A stretch of 52,925 nucleotides of DNA from JABCZS01 sp041660525 (GTDB lineage: Bacteria; Pseudomonadota; Gammaproteobacteria; JABCZS01), in contig JBAZWD010000013.1 of assembly GCA_041660525.1 (NCBI GenBank), positions 1 to 52,925 on the forward strand, given 5' to 3'. The translations under genes and the position numbers were made by a program. The notes under the pieces were generated by a model. The model was not told the DNA's origin. It saw only the letters and a list, made by a program, of their open reading frames with translations, and ran no database searches. Below are positions 15,205 through 27,300 of the stretch, one piece after another; position 1 is the stretch's first letter; every line of letters starts with the position of its first letter.

Positions 15205-18200
15205 TTATCCTATTCGATGATTATTCACGTTCGAGCTTGCACTTGATGATGAAGATGAACTTGCTGATGCGGATACACTTGATGGATTTACATTAGACGT
15301 AGTCTGAGTATGTGTGTGGTAGGCATGCAAGTTATTTATATTATTTGACACCGTGCTCAGTGCTTGTTTTCGCACTGTGATTAAAGCTATTCCTTCCTCA
15401 CTTAACCATCCACAATTATCATATTTAATATCGACCAATCGTGGACAGCAATCTAAAATGGCCGTGAGTAATGTGTCAGTAATTCTGGTATTTGATATAT
15501 CAAAAGTAGTTAAACCTTTAGCGACTTCTTTAGTAAACAGTAACGGCACTTGTTCGAGGCGTAATCGATTGTGGATTAAAAGCTCACGTGCATTATGTAA
15601 TAAGCGAGTTGTTTTGTTGGCATTATTTAATCTATCATCTAGCTCGTATACACATAGTGGCCAAATTTTAATGGTTTTATCCCATGACCCACTGGCCAGC
15701 CAGCCATTGGGTAAGATGGTTAAAACACGAACAATATTAGAATGTCCTTGTATTGTACACAACAGGTGTATGCCTTGGGATTTGAGCTCCCAGATTTTAA
15801 TGGTGTTATCGACCGACCCGCTGACCAGCCAACCATTGGATAAAGCAGTTAAAGTGACAATAGTAGAAGAGTGTCCATGTATTGTACGCAACCTTTGTGA
15901 GTCTTGCGTGTTAACCTCCCAAATTTTAATGGTAAGATCCCCTGACCCACTAGCCAACCAGCCATTGGATAACACAGTTAAAGCGCGAACACGATCAGCG
16001 TGCCCCAGTAATGTGTGCATCAGTTGAGTGCCTTGAGTATTGACCTCCCAGATTTTAATGGTGTTATCATCTGACCCGCTGGCCAACCAACCATTGGGTA
16101 ACACAGTTAAAGCGCGAACACGATCAGCGTGCCCCAGTAATGTGTGCATCAGTTGAGTGCCTTGAGCATTAACCTCCCAAATCTTAATGGTTTTATCATC
16201 AGAACCACTGGCCAACCAACCATTGGGTAATGCAATTATAGATTCAATACCATTAGAGTGTCCCTGTATAGTATGCAACAGTTTAACCCCTTGAGAGTTA
16301 ACCTCCCAGATTTTAATGGTATGATCCCCAGACCCACTGGCCAACCAGCCATTGGATAACACAGTTAAAGCGGAAACACCATAAGAGTGTCCTTTCATTG
16401 TGTGTAAAAGTTGAATATCATGAGAATTAACCTCCCAGATTTTAATACTGTTATCATCTGACCCACTGGCTAACCAACCATTGTGTAAGACGGTTAGAGC
16501 ATTAACAGAGGCAGAATGCTGTTTTTTAAGTAGACTAACTTTTTTTATATTTCTCACGTGCCTCAATGCTTCATCCTGCAAATACTTGAGTGTTGGTATA
16601 GGCAGTCCCTTATCCGGATAAACTGCTGCAATGTGAGCCATACTTGAATTAACCCAAGTCCTTGTAGGCTGAATATCCCACTCAACTTGAGGAAACTCTT
16701 GCCATATTGCTGGCAACGCTTCTAGTAAGTCTGGACTTAAATTCTCGCAAGTACTGAGTCTAATCTTTTTAATACCGCGTTTACAAAACTCGGTCAACAC
16801 AACATAAGAAATATTACGATATAACTCTAAATTGCCCAGCCGCTTAACAAAGCCTGTCAATTGCTCACAACCATTTAACACTATGCCCTCAAGTTTTTGC
16901 GTCGTATTAAGAGTCAATCTATTAATCAAATCCATCAGGGTCTTATCAGTAAGCCACAGATCACCCCTGAACGTCAGTGCTATAATTTCAGTACTAATTG
17001 CATTGAGTAATGCTTGATGAAATTCCACAGTCATCTTCCGATACATTTCAGGCTTAAGGCTAGCCAACACCCCAGCTTGAGCTTCTGGCATTTCAATAAA
17101 CGTGTCTAAATAACCCTGTGCTATTTCATTGATGATCAGCTCTATGGCATTATCCGCTTTTTGTAGTCCCGGCAGTAAAGCTAATAATTCTGACGGCGTA
17201 GCACAATTGGCTTTAAACGCTTCATAACCAGTATATTCTGCAGGTTGTGCATGCCAACTATTTACAGTAGTTTTAGGGGGTACAATTTTACCTGCAATTA
17301 ATGCTGTGCTACAAGTTTTAGTGCCAGGCATAATTTTTTTGAACCGTTCCAGCGGATAAGTATTTGGCTTTCGCACTCCCACATAATGTTTTGCGACATC
17401 AGATTGGATATGCGCATGCAAATCATGGTGAGTGATATAGACATTTTTATTACTGATAGTTTTTTGCAGTGCTGCACGCAATTTAAACCACTTAATATAT
17501 AATCTACCCATGGCTTGGGGATGAAAAAATGGCTCTAATATAACTTTGTCTTTGTCATTAGGACGGTTAAATAAATCTGCAATCTCTTGGTTCGTAGAAG
17601 CATTATGTATTTGTTGGGTATAATAACCTAATATCTGCAACCATAAACGCATCCGCGGTAAGGGTGAGCGTAACATATCAGTCACAATTGCCCGAATATC
17701 TGCATGAATCGGTTTATCCATCTCATCTAAACAAAATAAGATATTTTTAAGCTCTAACTTTCCACCTTTAAAAAGTTCACGAATTAAAATATGATCATTA
17801 TCAATACTAGTTAATACACCTTGATTCAAAACCCAATTAGGCGCTCGACCATCTTCTAAATCTAATAATAATGAAAGGATAAATACGGCTGAAAATGCAC
17901 GTGCATCTAATACATCACTCGATAGTGCCGCTGATTTTTTATCCAATAACGTTTTTAAATTTTCTCCCGGTGCATGCGGGGTTAATTGCACATGAATGGT
18001 TTGCTCGTTGCCTTGATAGCGACGTACAATTTTTGCAGGTAGGGCCGGTATAAATCCTGGCGCTTGAGTATTAGGATTATCATCTAAAAAAAAGCAAGCC
18101 GATAAAGCCCATGCCGCAAATGCTAAGCCGCTACAACCTGGATTTTCTTTAAAGTGTAAATCTCCGATGTAAGCGACATTATGAACATCTTCGTGGCTAG

Positions 18201-21200
18201 GATTGATTGCTTTATTTGTAGGCCGGATATGATCGTTCTCAAATAAATCTGCCGCATATTCTTTTTTAAGCCGCCAATACTGTTCAAAAACTTGAATTAA
18301 AATCTCGCCTTGTTCAAGAGCGCCTATCTTGTCATTTTCATCATTCATATTTATCGGCACGGCAAGTTGTGATAATTTTGCACGAATAGAGGTTAAACCA
18401 GTGGCCAGTACGCATTCAAATAAATCTCGATGTACTGGGTGCTCAGCAGGAGCATAATTCACTAGATCTAAATAAAGTTTAGCTTTTTGCCAAGGTGTTG
18501 TGGATTGTTGTGTCTTGCTATATAGCAAATCAGTGAGTTTGGATTTAATATTCGTAAGATAATTATTTAATGCACCTGCTTCTACACTTGAGGGAGAAAC
18601 ATTTGCTAATGATTGTTTGGCAAAATCATATGCCTTTTTATAAATCCGAATCGCTGTATTAAATTCTTCTGCATCCATCGCACACTGCCCCATTTGCATG
18701 CAATCTTCTACTGACATGATTGTTTGACCTTGTGACAACAGTGCTTCGTAATATTGCCAAGCTTTAAATCTTATATGGGCTGTAAATTTTGTATTCTGCG
18801 CGGCTTTATACAACGCTTGATGTAGAGATGAATGTTGCGATGGTTTATTTGCAAGGATATGCCATTCACTTTCATTGGTATCTTGATAAACATCACATAA
18901 AAAGTTTAATAAGATATCATCTGAATGTGAAGCTTTCAGTGCTTGTAACGTTGCAGTTAAATCTAAAAATAATGAAGACCCAGGAGTAAAACTCGCCTCA
19001 CCTTGTAGCCAATAATTTAAACCCATTAACATCGTTTCAAGCTGTGGACTTTCAGGGGTTGGCGCATCCATTTCTGCCTGTGGTGCGCTGGTTAAAGATT
19101 CACCCAAAATAACTGGCCAAACATCTGCTTGGTGTTGTGCTCTGCGTAATAATAAATCCAGTGCAGCACGATGCCAGTGCATGGGCTTAGGAATATTACG
19201 TTGGGTGTATAGATAAGCTTGAGCCGCCACAATCGAACCTTCGTTATATTCAGGTGCATGTGCTAATAAAGATAAAATACAAGCCTCAGCCAACGCCTTT
19301 TGTGTTTTAAAAAAATCAGTTTGTTGCAATTGTTCTATCGCTGAAAAAATCCTAGCTTGCTGTGCTGACAAACTTTGTGTACTGGTCTTCTTCAATAAAG
19401 CAAGAATGGGTGTATGCTGATGCGATAAATCTTGATGCTGCGCTATGCTCCATGCTAAATAGAATTGTAAACGCTCGAGAGCCTCTCGCGTTAGTGGAGA
19501 TATACCTGGTTTATTTTTTAGTTTATCAAGCTGGGATTGAGCATTTGTAACTCTCGGTCTAAAAGGTTCCCCGCCATTGATAAGATGCTGCTCTAAGCCA
19601 CGGACAAATAAATCTATTATCACCTGCTGTAACTTTTCAGGATAATGTAAAAAATCTGATTTCCACATATGTTCTTCAAGTAATCGTAAACAATCAACAG
19701 AGATATCTGCGTAATTTGTTAATAACTGATTTAATGCTGTTAAATCCTTCGCATGCTCACTACTGTTTGCAATTTGAGACGCTGTAAGATGTGTTTGTAA
19801 AACAGACAATGTTAATGAGTGATTGTTAGGTATATTTGCAAGCGGTGTTGCCCTATTCATAAACTCGCGCTCTAGATTATCAATCTGATCAACAGGGCTC
19901 ATCTCATTTTGTGCATGACTTTTTATTCGAAGCTGATAAGTGAAAAGACTATGTGCCTGAGGGCGCACCTTAACAAACGGAGCAAGCTGCCCTGCTTGTT
20001 CCCAATCAAAAATCAAATCCAATTCAGGTAAAATATAAATCCTTCCAACATCAGAATAATGTACTAATGCTTGAACCACAGGATCTTTAGGATTTACAAA
20101 ACGATATACGCAATTATTTAAAATTTCCGCAGCTTCTGCTTTAAATGTCATCCCTATTTTTGGCTGACCAAATGTTAGCACTTGCGTGGCATTGTGTTGC
20201 ACATAGTCATTTGCTGCCAGTACCGCTAACGCTCCACCTAAAGAGTGCCCAGTGAAAATAAAAGGAACATCTTTATGAAACTTAACATAAAAATTTAATA
20301 TATCGTGCAGCTGGTTTTTTATTTCTTGATATGCTTTTAAAAATCCAGTATGTATTTGGCCTAATCCTGGCGCTGTCGTAGATAATATTTTTACATCAGT
20401 AAAAACATTACTCAGATTATCCGTCCCACGAAAAGTAATCAATACTTGATCTTGGTTTGCTAAAACTATACAACGAACACGATCGCTCTCAATTAGCCTA
20501 AACTCATTAGCCACAAGATCATGTGTGTTATACTTCCAGGCATCTGCAAGTTCACGTATTTTGGTTTCATGCTCATAAGCTAAGAATGATAAACGCAATA
20601 ACTGGTAGACATATTTCCAACGATCGGACAATTCTAATAAATGAAAAGAAGTTGATGTCTTATTTGCAAATGACACCAGAGGAGCTTCACTCACCAAATT
20701 AATATATTCAACCAAAAAAACCATTAATTTATCAGGATCGTTAGCCGGAAAATCATAAGGTTTTTGCGCAGCCTCACCTAAGCTTTGCGCAAATTGCAAA
20801 GTGATCTTTTCTGCTAAAACTCGCAGGTTACTAGGTAAGCTCAGTGGTAATTGACTCAATAATTTTTCGGTTTGATCTCGCGCCGCTTGCGTCAACGCAA
20901 TCTCTTGCCCCGGATTTAACACCTGAGCATGATGGTAGTAAGTCGCTTGTGCACAAAAGCGCTCGACCAAACGTTTGCGTGTGTTTTCATCGCCTAGCAA
21001 TGCATTTAAGCGTTTTTGATCTACTGTTATTTTTTGGTCCACTGCTACATTTAAAGCCTTGGCAGCTACGGCTCCTGCTACTGGCGCTAAGTTTAGCGCA
21101 AAATTTATAAGACCTAATAATAAAGGTGGCCGCGCCGCTACCATACCACTACTTAGCGTTTCAATACCGCTCACCAGTGCAATTAAACTTGCTGATAATT

Positions 21201-21312
21201 GTTGATGAAACTCACGGATCTGTGTTTCTTGTGCTGGAGTTTTATTCTGACAGGCACGCTCAATAAGCCAGTCGCAGTATGCTTTATGTTGTTCGCTATG
21301 AAGACTTGGCAT
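15205..21312 (-). CDS. Giant lipase-WD40 effector-like protein 1
   Basis: The protein is 2,035 residues from the ATG at 21312 (AAGGATTGTAT before it). Domains in order: helical N-terminus; class-3 lipase fold with IFTGHSLGGALAVLAA (nucleophile Ser about 357), then TFGQPKIG and the NPKDPVVQAL region; long helical/TPR-like part (for example QMGQCAMDAEEFNTAIRIYK at about 874). A kinase-like block follows, with HFKENPG (about 1055), GRAPNWVL (about 1160) and SIDNDH (about 1171). Next come an LRR stretch (about 1450-1537), seven WD40 blades (about 1600-1885, each NGWLASGS...IKIWEVN) and a final LRR. The tail is Ser-rich. No signal peptide is seen. It is second in a tandem pair, 18 bp after its paralogue. 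Lipase plus eukaryotic interaction repeats suggests a secreted effector; this is inference. Confidence 0.8.
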   Translation of the reverse strand: MPSLHSEQHKAYCDWLIERACQNKTPAQETQIREFHQQLSASLIALVSGIETLSSGMVAARPPLLLGLINFALNLAPVAGAVAAKALNVAVDQKITVDQKRLNALLGDENTRKRLVERFCAQATYYHHAQVLNPGQEIALTQAARDQTEKLLSQLPLSLPSNLRVLAEKITLQFAQSLGEAAQKPYDFPANDPDKLMVFLVEYINLVSEAPLVSFANKTSTSFHLLELSDRWKYVYQLLRLSFLAYEHETKIRELADAWKYNTHDLVANEFRLIESDRVRCIVLANQDQVLITFRGTDNLSNVFTDVKILSTTAPGLGQIHTGFLKAYQEIKNQLHDILNFYVKFHKDVPFIFTGHSLGGALAVLAANDYVQHNATQVLTFGQPKIGMTFKAEAAEILNNCVYRFVNPKDPVVQALVHYSDVGRIYILPELDLIFDWEQAGQLAPFVKVRPQAHSLFTYQLRIKSHAQNEMSPVDQIDNLEREFMNRATPLANIPNNHSLTLSVLQTHLTASQIANSSEHAKDLTALNQLLTNYADISVDCLRLLEEHMWKSDFLHYPEKLQQVIIDLFVRGLEQHLINGGEPFRPRVTNAQSQLDKLKNKPGISPLTREALERLQFYLAWSIAQHQDLSHQHTPILALLKKTSTQSLSAQQARIFSAIEQLQQTDFFKTQKALAEACILSLLAHAPEYNEGSIVAAQAYLYTQRNIPKPMHWHRAALDLLLRRAQHQADVWPVILGESLTSAPQAEMDAPTPESPQLETMLMGLNYWLQGEASFTPGSSLFLDLTATLQALKASHSDDILLNFLCDVYQDTNESEWHILANKPSQHSSLHQALYKAAQNTKFTAHIRFKAWQYYEALLSQGQTIMSVEDCMQMGQCAMDAEEFNTAIRIYKKAYDFAKQSLANVSPSSVEAGALNNYLTNIKSKLTDLLYSKTQQSTTPWQKAKLYLDLVNYAPAEHPVHRDLFECVLATGLTSIRAKLSQLAVPINMNDENDKIGALEQGEILIQVFEQYWRLKKEYAADLFENDHIRPTNKAINPSHEDVHNVAYIGDLHFKENPGCSGLAFAAWALSACFFLDDNPNTQAPGFIPALPAKIVRRYQGNEQTIHVQLTPHAPGENLKTLLDKKSAALSSDVLDARAFSAVFILSLLLDLEDGRAPNWVLNQGVLTSIDNDHILIRELFKGGKLELKNILFCLDEMDKPIHADIRAIVTDMLRSPLPRMRLWLQILGYYTQQIHNASTNQEIADLFNRPNDKDKVILEPFFHPQAMGRLYIKWFKLRAALQKTISNKNVYITHHDLHAHIQSDVAKHYVGVRKPNTYPLERFKKIMPGTKTCSTALIAGKIVPPKTTVNSWHAQPAEYTGYEAFKANCATPSELLALLPGLQKADNAIELIINEIAQGYLDTFIEMPEAQAGVLASLKPEMYRKMTVEFHQALLNAISTEIIALTFRGDLWLTDKTLMDLINRLTLNTTQKLEGIVLNGCEQLTGFVKRLGNLELYRNISYVVLTEFCKRGIKKIRLSTCENLSPDLLEALPAIWQEFPQVEWDIQPTRTWVNSSMAHIAAVYPDKGLPIPTLKYLQDEALRHVRNIKKVSLLKKQHSASVNALTVLHNGWLASGSDDNSIKIWEVNSHDIQLLHTMKGHSYGVSALTVLSNGWLASGSGDHTIKIWEVNSQGVKLLHTIQGHSNGIESIIALPNGWLASGSDDKTIKIWEVNAQGTQLMHTLLGHADRVRALTVLPNGWLASGSDDNTIKIWEVNTQGTQLMHTLLGHADRVRALTVLSNGWLASGSGDLTIKIWEVNTQDSQRLRTIHGHSSTIVTLTALSNGWLVSGSVDNTIKIWELKSQGIHLLCTIQGHSNIVRVLTILPNGWLASGSWDKTIKIWPLCVYELDDRLNNANKTTRLLHNARELLIHNRLRLEQVPLLFTKEVAKGLTTFDISNTRITDTLLTAILDCCPRLVDIKYDNCGWLSEEGIALITVRKQALSTVSNNINNLHAYHTHTQTTSNVNPSSVSASASSSSSSSASSNVNNHRIG

Positions 21313-21330
21313 ATACAATCCTTATTGTTT

Positions 21331-24300
21331 TTATGTTTGATAATTCTGCGTATTTGTTTTCGTACTTGAACTTGCTGATGCGGTCGCACTGGATGGGTTT
21401 ACATTAGACATGGTATCTGAATATGTGTGGTAGGCATACAAGTTATTTATATTATTTGACGCACTACTCAGTGCTTGTTTTCGCGCTGTAATTAAAGCTA
21501 TTCCTTTCTCAGTTAACCATCCACAATGATCATATTTAATATCTACCAATCGTGGGCAGCAACCTAAAATGGCTTCGAGCAAAGCATCAGTAATTCTGGT
21601 ATTTGATACATCCAAAGTAGTTAAATCTTTAGCAACTTCTTTAGTCAACAATAATGGCACTTGTTCAAGGCGTAATCGATTACTTATTAAAAGCTCACGT
21701 GTATTATGCAATAAGCGAATGGTTTTGCTGGCATTAGTTAATCTATCATCTAGCGCGTGTCCACATAGCGGCCAGATCTTAATGGTGTTATCCGTTGACC
21801 CACTGGCCAGCCAACCATTGGGTAAGACGGTTAAAGAGAAAAGAGCATCAGCATGTCCCTGTATTGTGTGCAACAGTTGGGTGCCTTGAGCATTAACCTC
21901 CCAGATTTTAATGGTGTTATCATCTGATCCACTAGCTAGCCAACCATTTGGTAAGACGGTTAAAGAGTAAACAATATCAGAGTGTCCCTGTATTGTATGC
22001 AATAGTTTAGACCCTTTGGCATTGACCTCCCAGATTTTAATGGCCTTACCCCCTGCTCCAGCCAACCAGCCATTAGGTAAGACAATTAAAGCCCAAACAA
22101 GATCAGTGTGTCCTTGTATTGTGTGCAGCAGTTGGGTCCCTTGAGTGTTGACCTCCCAAATTTTAATGCTGCCATCGGCTCCCTGCAAGCCACTATCCAT
22201 TGACCCACTGGCCAACCAACCGTTGGGTAAGACGGTTAAAGACCAAACCATCCGTTCAGGGATTGTGTGCAACAGTTTAGGCTCTTGTGCGTTAATCTCC
22301 CAGATTTTAATGGTGTGATCGGATGAGCTGCTGGCCAGCCAACCATTAGGTAAAACAGCTAAATCATGAATAACATTAGAGTGTCCCTGTACTGTGTGCA
22401 ACAGTTTAGCCGCTTGAGAGTTAACCTCCCAGATTTTAATGGTGTTATCCTCTGCCCCAGCCACCCAGCCATTAGGTAAGACAGTTAAAGCGCGAACATG
22501 ATTAGAATGTCCTTGTATTGTGTGCAGCAGCTGAGTCCCTTGAGAGTTGATCTCCCAGATTTTAATGGCCTTAGCCCCTCCAGCCAACCAGCCATTGTGT
22601 AAAACAGTTAAAACATTAATCGTACTGGAATACTTAATTGTTAATTTTTTAACTTCTGTTACTTTTCTCAGTGCTTCTCCCTGCAAATACTTGGCTGTTG
22701 GTATAGGTATTCCCTTCTCAGGATAAGTCATAGCCAAATCAACTACAGTAACTATATCCCAAGTCCTTGGCGGCTGAATATCCCACCCAACTTGAGGAAA
22801 CGCTTGCCATATTGCTGGCAGTGTTCCGAGTAAATCTGGGTTTAAACTCTCGCAAGCTTTAAGTTTAATTTCTTTAACCCCACGTTTACAAAATTTAGAC
22901 AACCAGCTATGCCGCCCCAATACTCCAGGCACATAACCCGTTATCCGCGAACATGCATCTAGTGTTATCCGCTCTAATTTAGGCATACGCTTGATAAGCA
23001 ATACTAATTCTTCATCTTTCAAAAATGCATTATCTTTAAAAGTTAAAACGGTTAAATCATTGCTCAATGCCGCTAAAAATTCTTTATGAAACTCTGAGGT
23101 ATAAACGCCTGGCTTAAATTTTTGTCCAGAAAAGAGCAACAATAGCGCTTCTTGATGTTGATGCGCCTGAGGAATATCTCGAAATAAACTTAAATTACCA
23201 TGCAACACATCACGCTCAATAAAATCGAGCATCACATTACTTTGTAAATCTCCTAGTAATTGCAATAAACTCTCCGGTGTAGTGCGCGCCTGCGCAAAGC
23301 TAGCATAATCTTTAGCGACCTTGCCCAATATCATTTCAGTGAGTTGCGAAGTGGTGGTTTGCGTGCCGCCTTTGCGGGTAAATAATTCTTTAGTGAGATT
23401 ATCAAATCGCTCTTTGGGCTGTGCACCCTTGGCATTTTTATAAATACTGGCAAGACGCGGTTGTATGGCTTTAAATAAAGTCCAATGATCAAGTATATTA
23501 TTTTCCTCTAAGCTTCTGCGTAATAAAAACCACTTAAAATATAATCGCCCTAACGCTTCAGGATGAGAATAGGCTTCCAAAATAACTTTTTTTTCTTCTT
23601 GCTTACGTTCATGTAAGGTTTTTAATAATTCTTGTCCAAAAACTTTAATGATACGTTCATTGTAATATTGTAAATTATATAACCAGGCTTTCATGCGATT
23701 TGTATGTGAAAAACTGCGGTCAAGCAAAGCCGTGCGAACGTTAGCATCGATGGGTTGGCTCATATTATCCAAGCAGTAGACAATGTTTTTAACCATTAAT
23801 TTATTCTGGTCATTAATTTCATCGTTAACCCACACATGGTCGTTGTCGATACTGACCAACCGAATTTGATTATTGGCTCGTTCAACTATCCAATTAGCAG
23901 GACGTGCATCTTCCATATCTAATAACATACTGACACTGGCAAGAGCAGAAAAATTTTGTTTATCTAAGTGATTTAATATTTCTGGCGTGGAATCACCTGC
24001 GGTTTTAAAAACTTTCCGTAAATTTTCCCCCATGATAGTGGGGCTAGCTTGCACAATAATTTGTTGTAATTTTCCCTGATAATGGCGTTCAATTAATACA
24101 GGCTCAACTGGTACGAGAAGATGTCCTTGAACTTTAGTTTCATAAAACATCCATACGGCCAAAGCCCAAGCCGAAAACGCTAAACCGGTATGGCCAGGAT
24201 TTTCTTTAACATGTAAACATTGCTCACCCGCACCAATACACGCGACACGATGGCGACCTTCTTGCTCTTGCTTATCATCCCGATTGTGGACTCGAATATG

Positions 24301-27300
24301 TTTACCATCAAATAATTGTGCGACTGTAGCATCAGAGAGTACATAACTGTCACTAAACGCGCCCGTCCATACAACCTTCCCAGATTGAAGTGCGCTATTC
24401 TTTTCTTGCTCAGTAATGGCCGTGCCCAATAATAATAAGCGTTGTTTAATCACATCCAGCTGCGGCCCGACACCAAGTGTAAATAAAATTTGAATTGCAC
24501 TTGAATGATCTGGAACATAATACAATATTTCTAACGCGGCTTGCGTTCTTTCCCAGGTTTGATTATGACTTAGATTTTGCAACTGTTGTTCAATGATAGA
24601 TGCTATGGTTTTAGCTAGCCCGGATGTTGTTGATGATATTTGTGTATTATCAGAGATACGCGACAACGTATGCGCTTTACTATAAGCATATTTAGCAAGT
24701 TCATATTGCTTGGCTGCAAATGCCATCGTGCCTAATTTTTCTTGTTCTTCTAAAGTCAATTGTTTATTTTGAGAATGTTTTTCTTGCTGTAAACAATATA
24801 ATCTTAATAACAAAGATAAACGTAGGTTGACATCGAGCGTAACATCATTAATCACTTGATTTAAGGCTTGTTCTATCGGTGAGGTATTTAACGCTTGCAA
24901 CAATGGATCGGATGTTGTTTTAGCTGCAAATTGAAGTCCATTTTGCAGCATACCTGCAAGAACCCATTCCTCAGCGGAGTTAGACAATAAATACGATTTC
25001 TCTAGCCAGAAACGCAAACCTACCAGCTCTTCAGCACCAAATAATAGTTCATGTCGCACCGCAGCATCAAAATAAGTGAGCGCGCGCAGCCATAAATTTA
25101 GCGCGCTTCCCAGCAGTATAGTTGATAAGCGACTATCACGATGACTTGATATATACTGGCGCGCCCAAGTTAATAATACTAAATCGATTGAAGTTTGTGT
25201 GGCGAGTATATCGAAAAGCAGTACTTGAGCAAAATCATCTGGTAATTCGGCGGCATTTAATTGCTTATTACATTTTTCAATTGTGTGTAACCGTACTTGA
25301 CTGTCACTTGCTTCACCTTGCACTAAAGTTTGCAAGGTCACTAAACCTTGCACTAAATATGAGTGAGGCTCGGCATATTGGCGTACGAGTAATTTTAGTA
25401 ATGACATCAGTTTTAAGTGGGTAAAAACTAATGCCGCAGTATCAGCTGTTGTCTTCAATGGTCTATAGGCTGCTAACTGCGATTCCCAATTTATGTTTTT
25501 GGGTTGATATCCACGCCCCCCTTGGCTGAATAAACCTTGTAATAAGCACTGATAATAAGCATGGATAATCGCATGTTGTGTATTTACGGATAATTCTGAA
25601 TATTTTTTATCCCATAATAAATTTTCCAGCTCAACGGCACGTGTATAGGGGAAACTAATAGTAGGAACACTTTGAAAATACCTCTGAAATTGTTGTGTGG
25701 TTTCATTGATGGCATTTAAATCCTCACATGCAATTTGAGCTTGTAAACTTGTGATCAGTTGCGCTAATTCAGGGGTCGGCAATTGTGGATGAGATATCAT
25801 CGTTGCAGGCAAATTGATTGCAGGAACAGTATCTGGAATATCTAGCCGTTGATACAGTGCAAGTTGATAAGATATTTGATCTTCATATTGTTGAAATGCT
25901 AATTGATCTTGATCGATAACTAAATGTATTTGTGCATTTTTGGCATGTGTCACTAATGCTGGTAAATAATTGACAAGACTATGCTGTGACATGGTTTTGC
26001 CAGAATTATTTAAATTCGCAGTCCAAGAAAATGATTGCTCAGCCTCAGGGAAATAATAAGCTTGTCCTATGTGGCGATAATTTAAGGCGGATTCTGTAGG
26101 CAGCAATGGCACTGGGTCGCCTATATTTACAAAACGATGAAAACATTTTTCTACTTCTTGCGATAAGGCATGTTGTTTAAAAATCCGTGGTTGACCAAAA
26201 GTAATCACTTGCAAACGCTGAGCATCACCAGGATGCTGTTCTAACCATCTTGCGCCAGCCAATGTTGCTAACGCACCACCTAATGAATGACCAGTAAAGA
26301 GTAAAGTCGCATTAGGAAAGGAGCTTTGGTGCTCAGTAAAAATTTGATTTAATTGCTCCCAAATCGGCGCTAACGCCATATAAAAACCTCGGTGGACTTG
26401 ATATCCTTCTGAAAATTTATATGAGGTAAAATCCAGATTTATTACGGCATTAGTGATGGTGTTAGTACCACGGAAGGTACAACTTATTTGTTGCTCATTG
26501 GCAAAAATAAAGCAGCGGATATCCTTTTCAGTTAAAAAATAATGATATTGTCCTGTTTGTTGGGTAAATCCAAAATGCTGCGCCAGCTCTTCGATTTTAC
26601 TTTTATGTTCATAAGCTAAAAATGATAAACGCAGCGCATGATAACTATTATGCCAGCGAGTGGTTTTATCGTCACTCCATGGAACTAAAGGATGTAGTTC
26701 TTGATGACTGATATTTTTTTGTTGCGCACTTAAATAATCAGCCAAGTTCTTAGGTAGATCAGAAAGTGCCGATGCCTGTACTAACCCCAACATAAATTCT
26801 GCCACAATCAGCTCTAATAGCTCACGATGTTGCTGCGCATGCGGCAAATCTTTTTTGCCTAAAATAAAGTCAGTTACTTTTTTAATTGCGTCGCTCAGTG
26901 GTGCAAATAGTGTAGCAACACGACTTGTTTCGCCACTAGGATGCGTTAATTCACGTTGATGATAAGCGGTCATTTGTGCAGCAAAGTCTTCGCCCAATTC
27001 ATCCATTTGGGTAAAATTACCAAGCAACACACTGATGCGCTTCATTTGTTCTTGCCGTTGACTATCTGTGACAGTTTGAGCCACTGTATTTAATAAACTA
27101 CCCACATGAGGAATAAATTGTAGGCAAGATTGTAATAATCCTATAATGCCATTATCACTAGCGGGGGTCACTGCACCACCTGCAACTGCATGTATGCCAG
27201 TAAATAAAGTAGTCAAAAAAGCCTGTAAAGTTTGATAAAACTCATCGATAATTTTCTGCTGTTTATCTGTGCGCTTATCGCGACTACGATGCAAGATCCA

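Noticed and set aside
15353..16027. Plus-strand 224-codon open frame with internal repeats
   Set aside because: It is the reverse complement of the WD40 blades; its regular SQILMVLS-type repeat is a by-product of the antisense blade sequence and there is no ribosome-binding site.
15640..16540. Tandem DNA repeats resembling a CRISPR or minisatellite array
   Set aside because: The period (about 126-129 bp) follows the WD40 blades of a continuous reading frame and the units vary; there are no short identical repeats with unique spacers.
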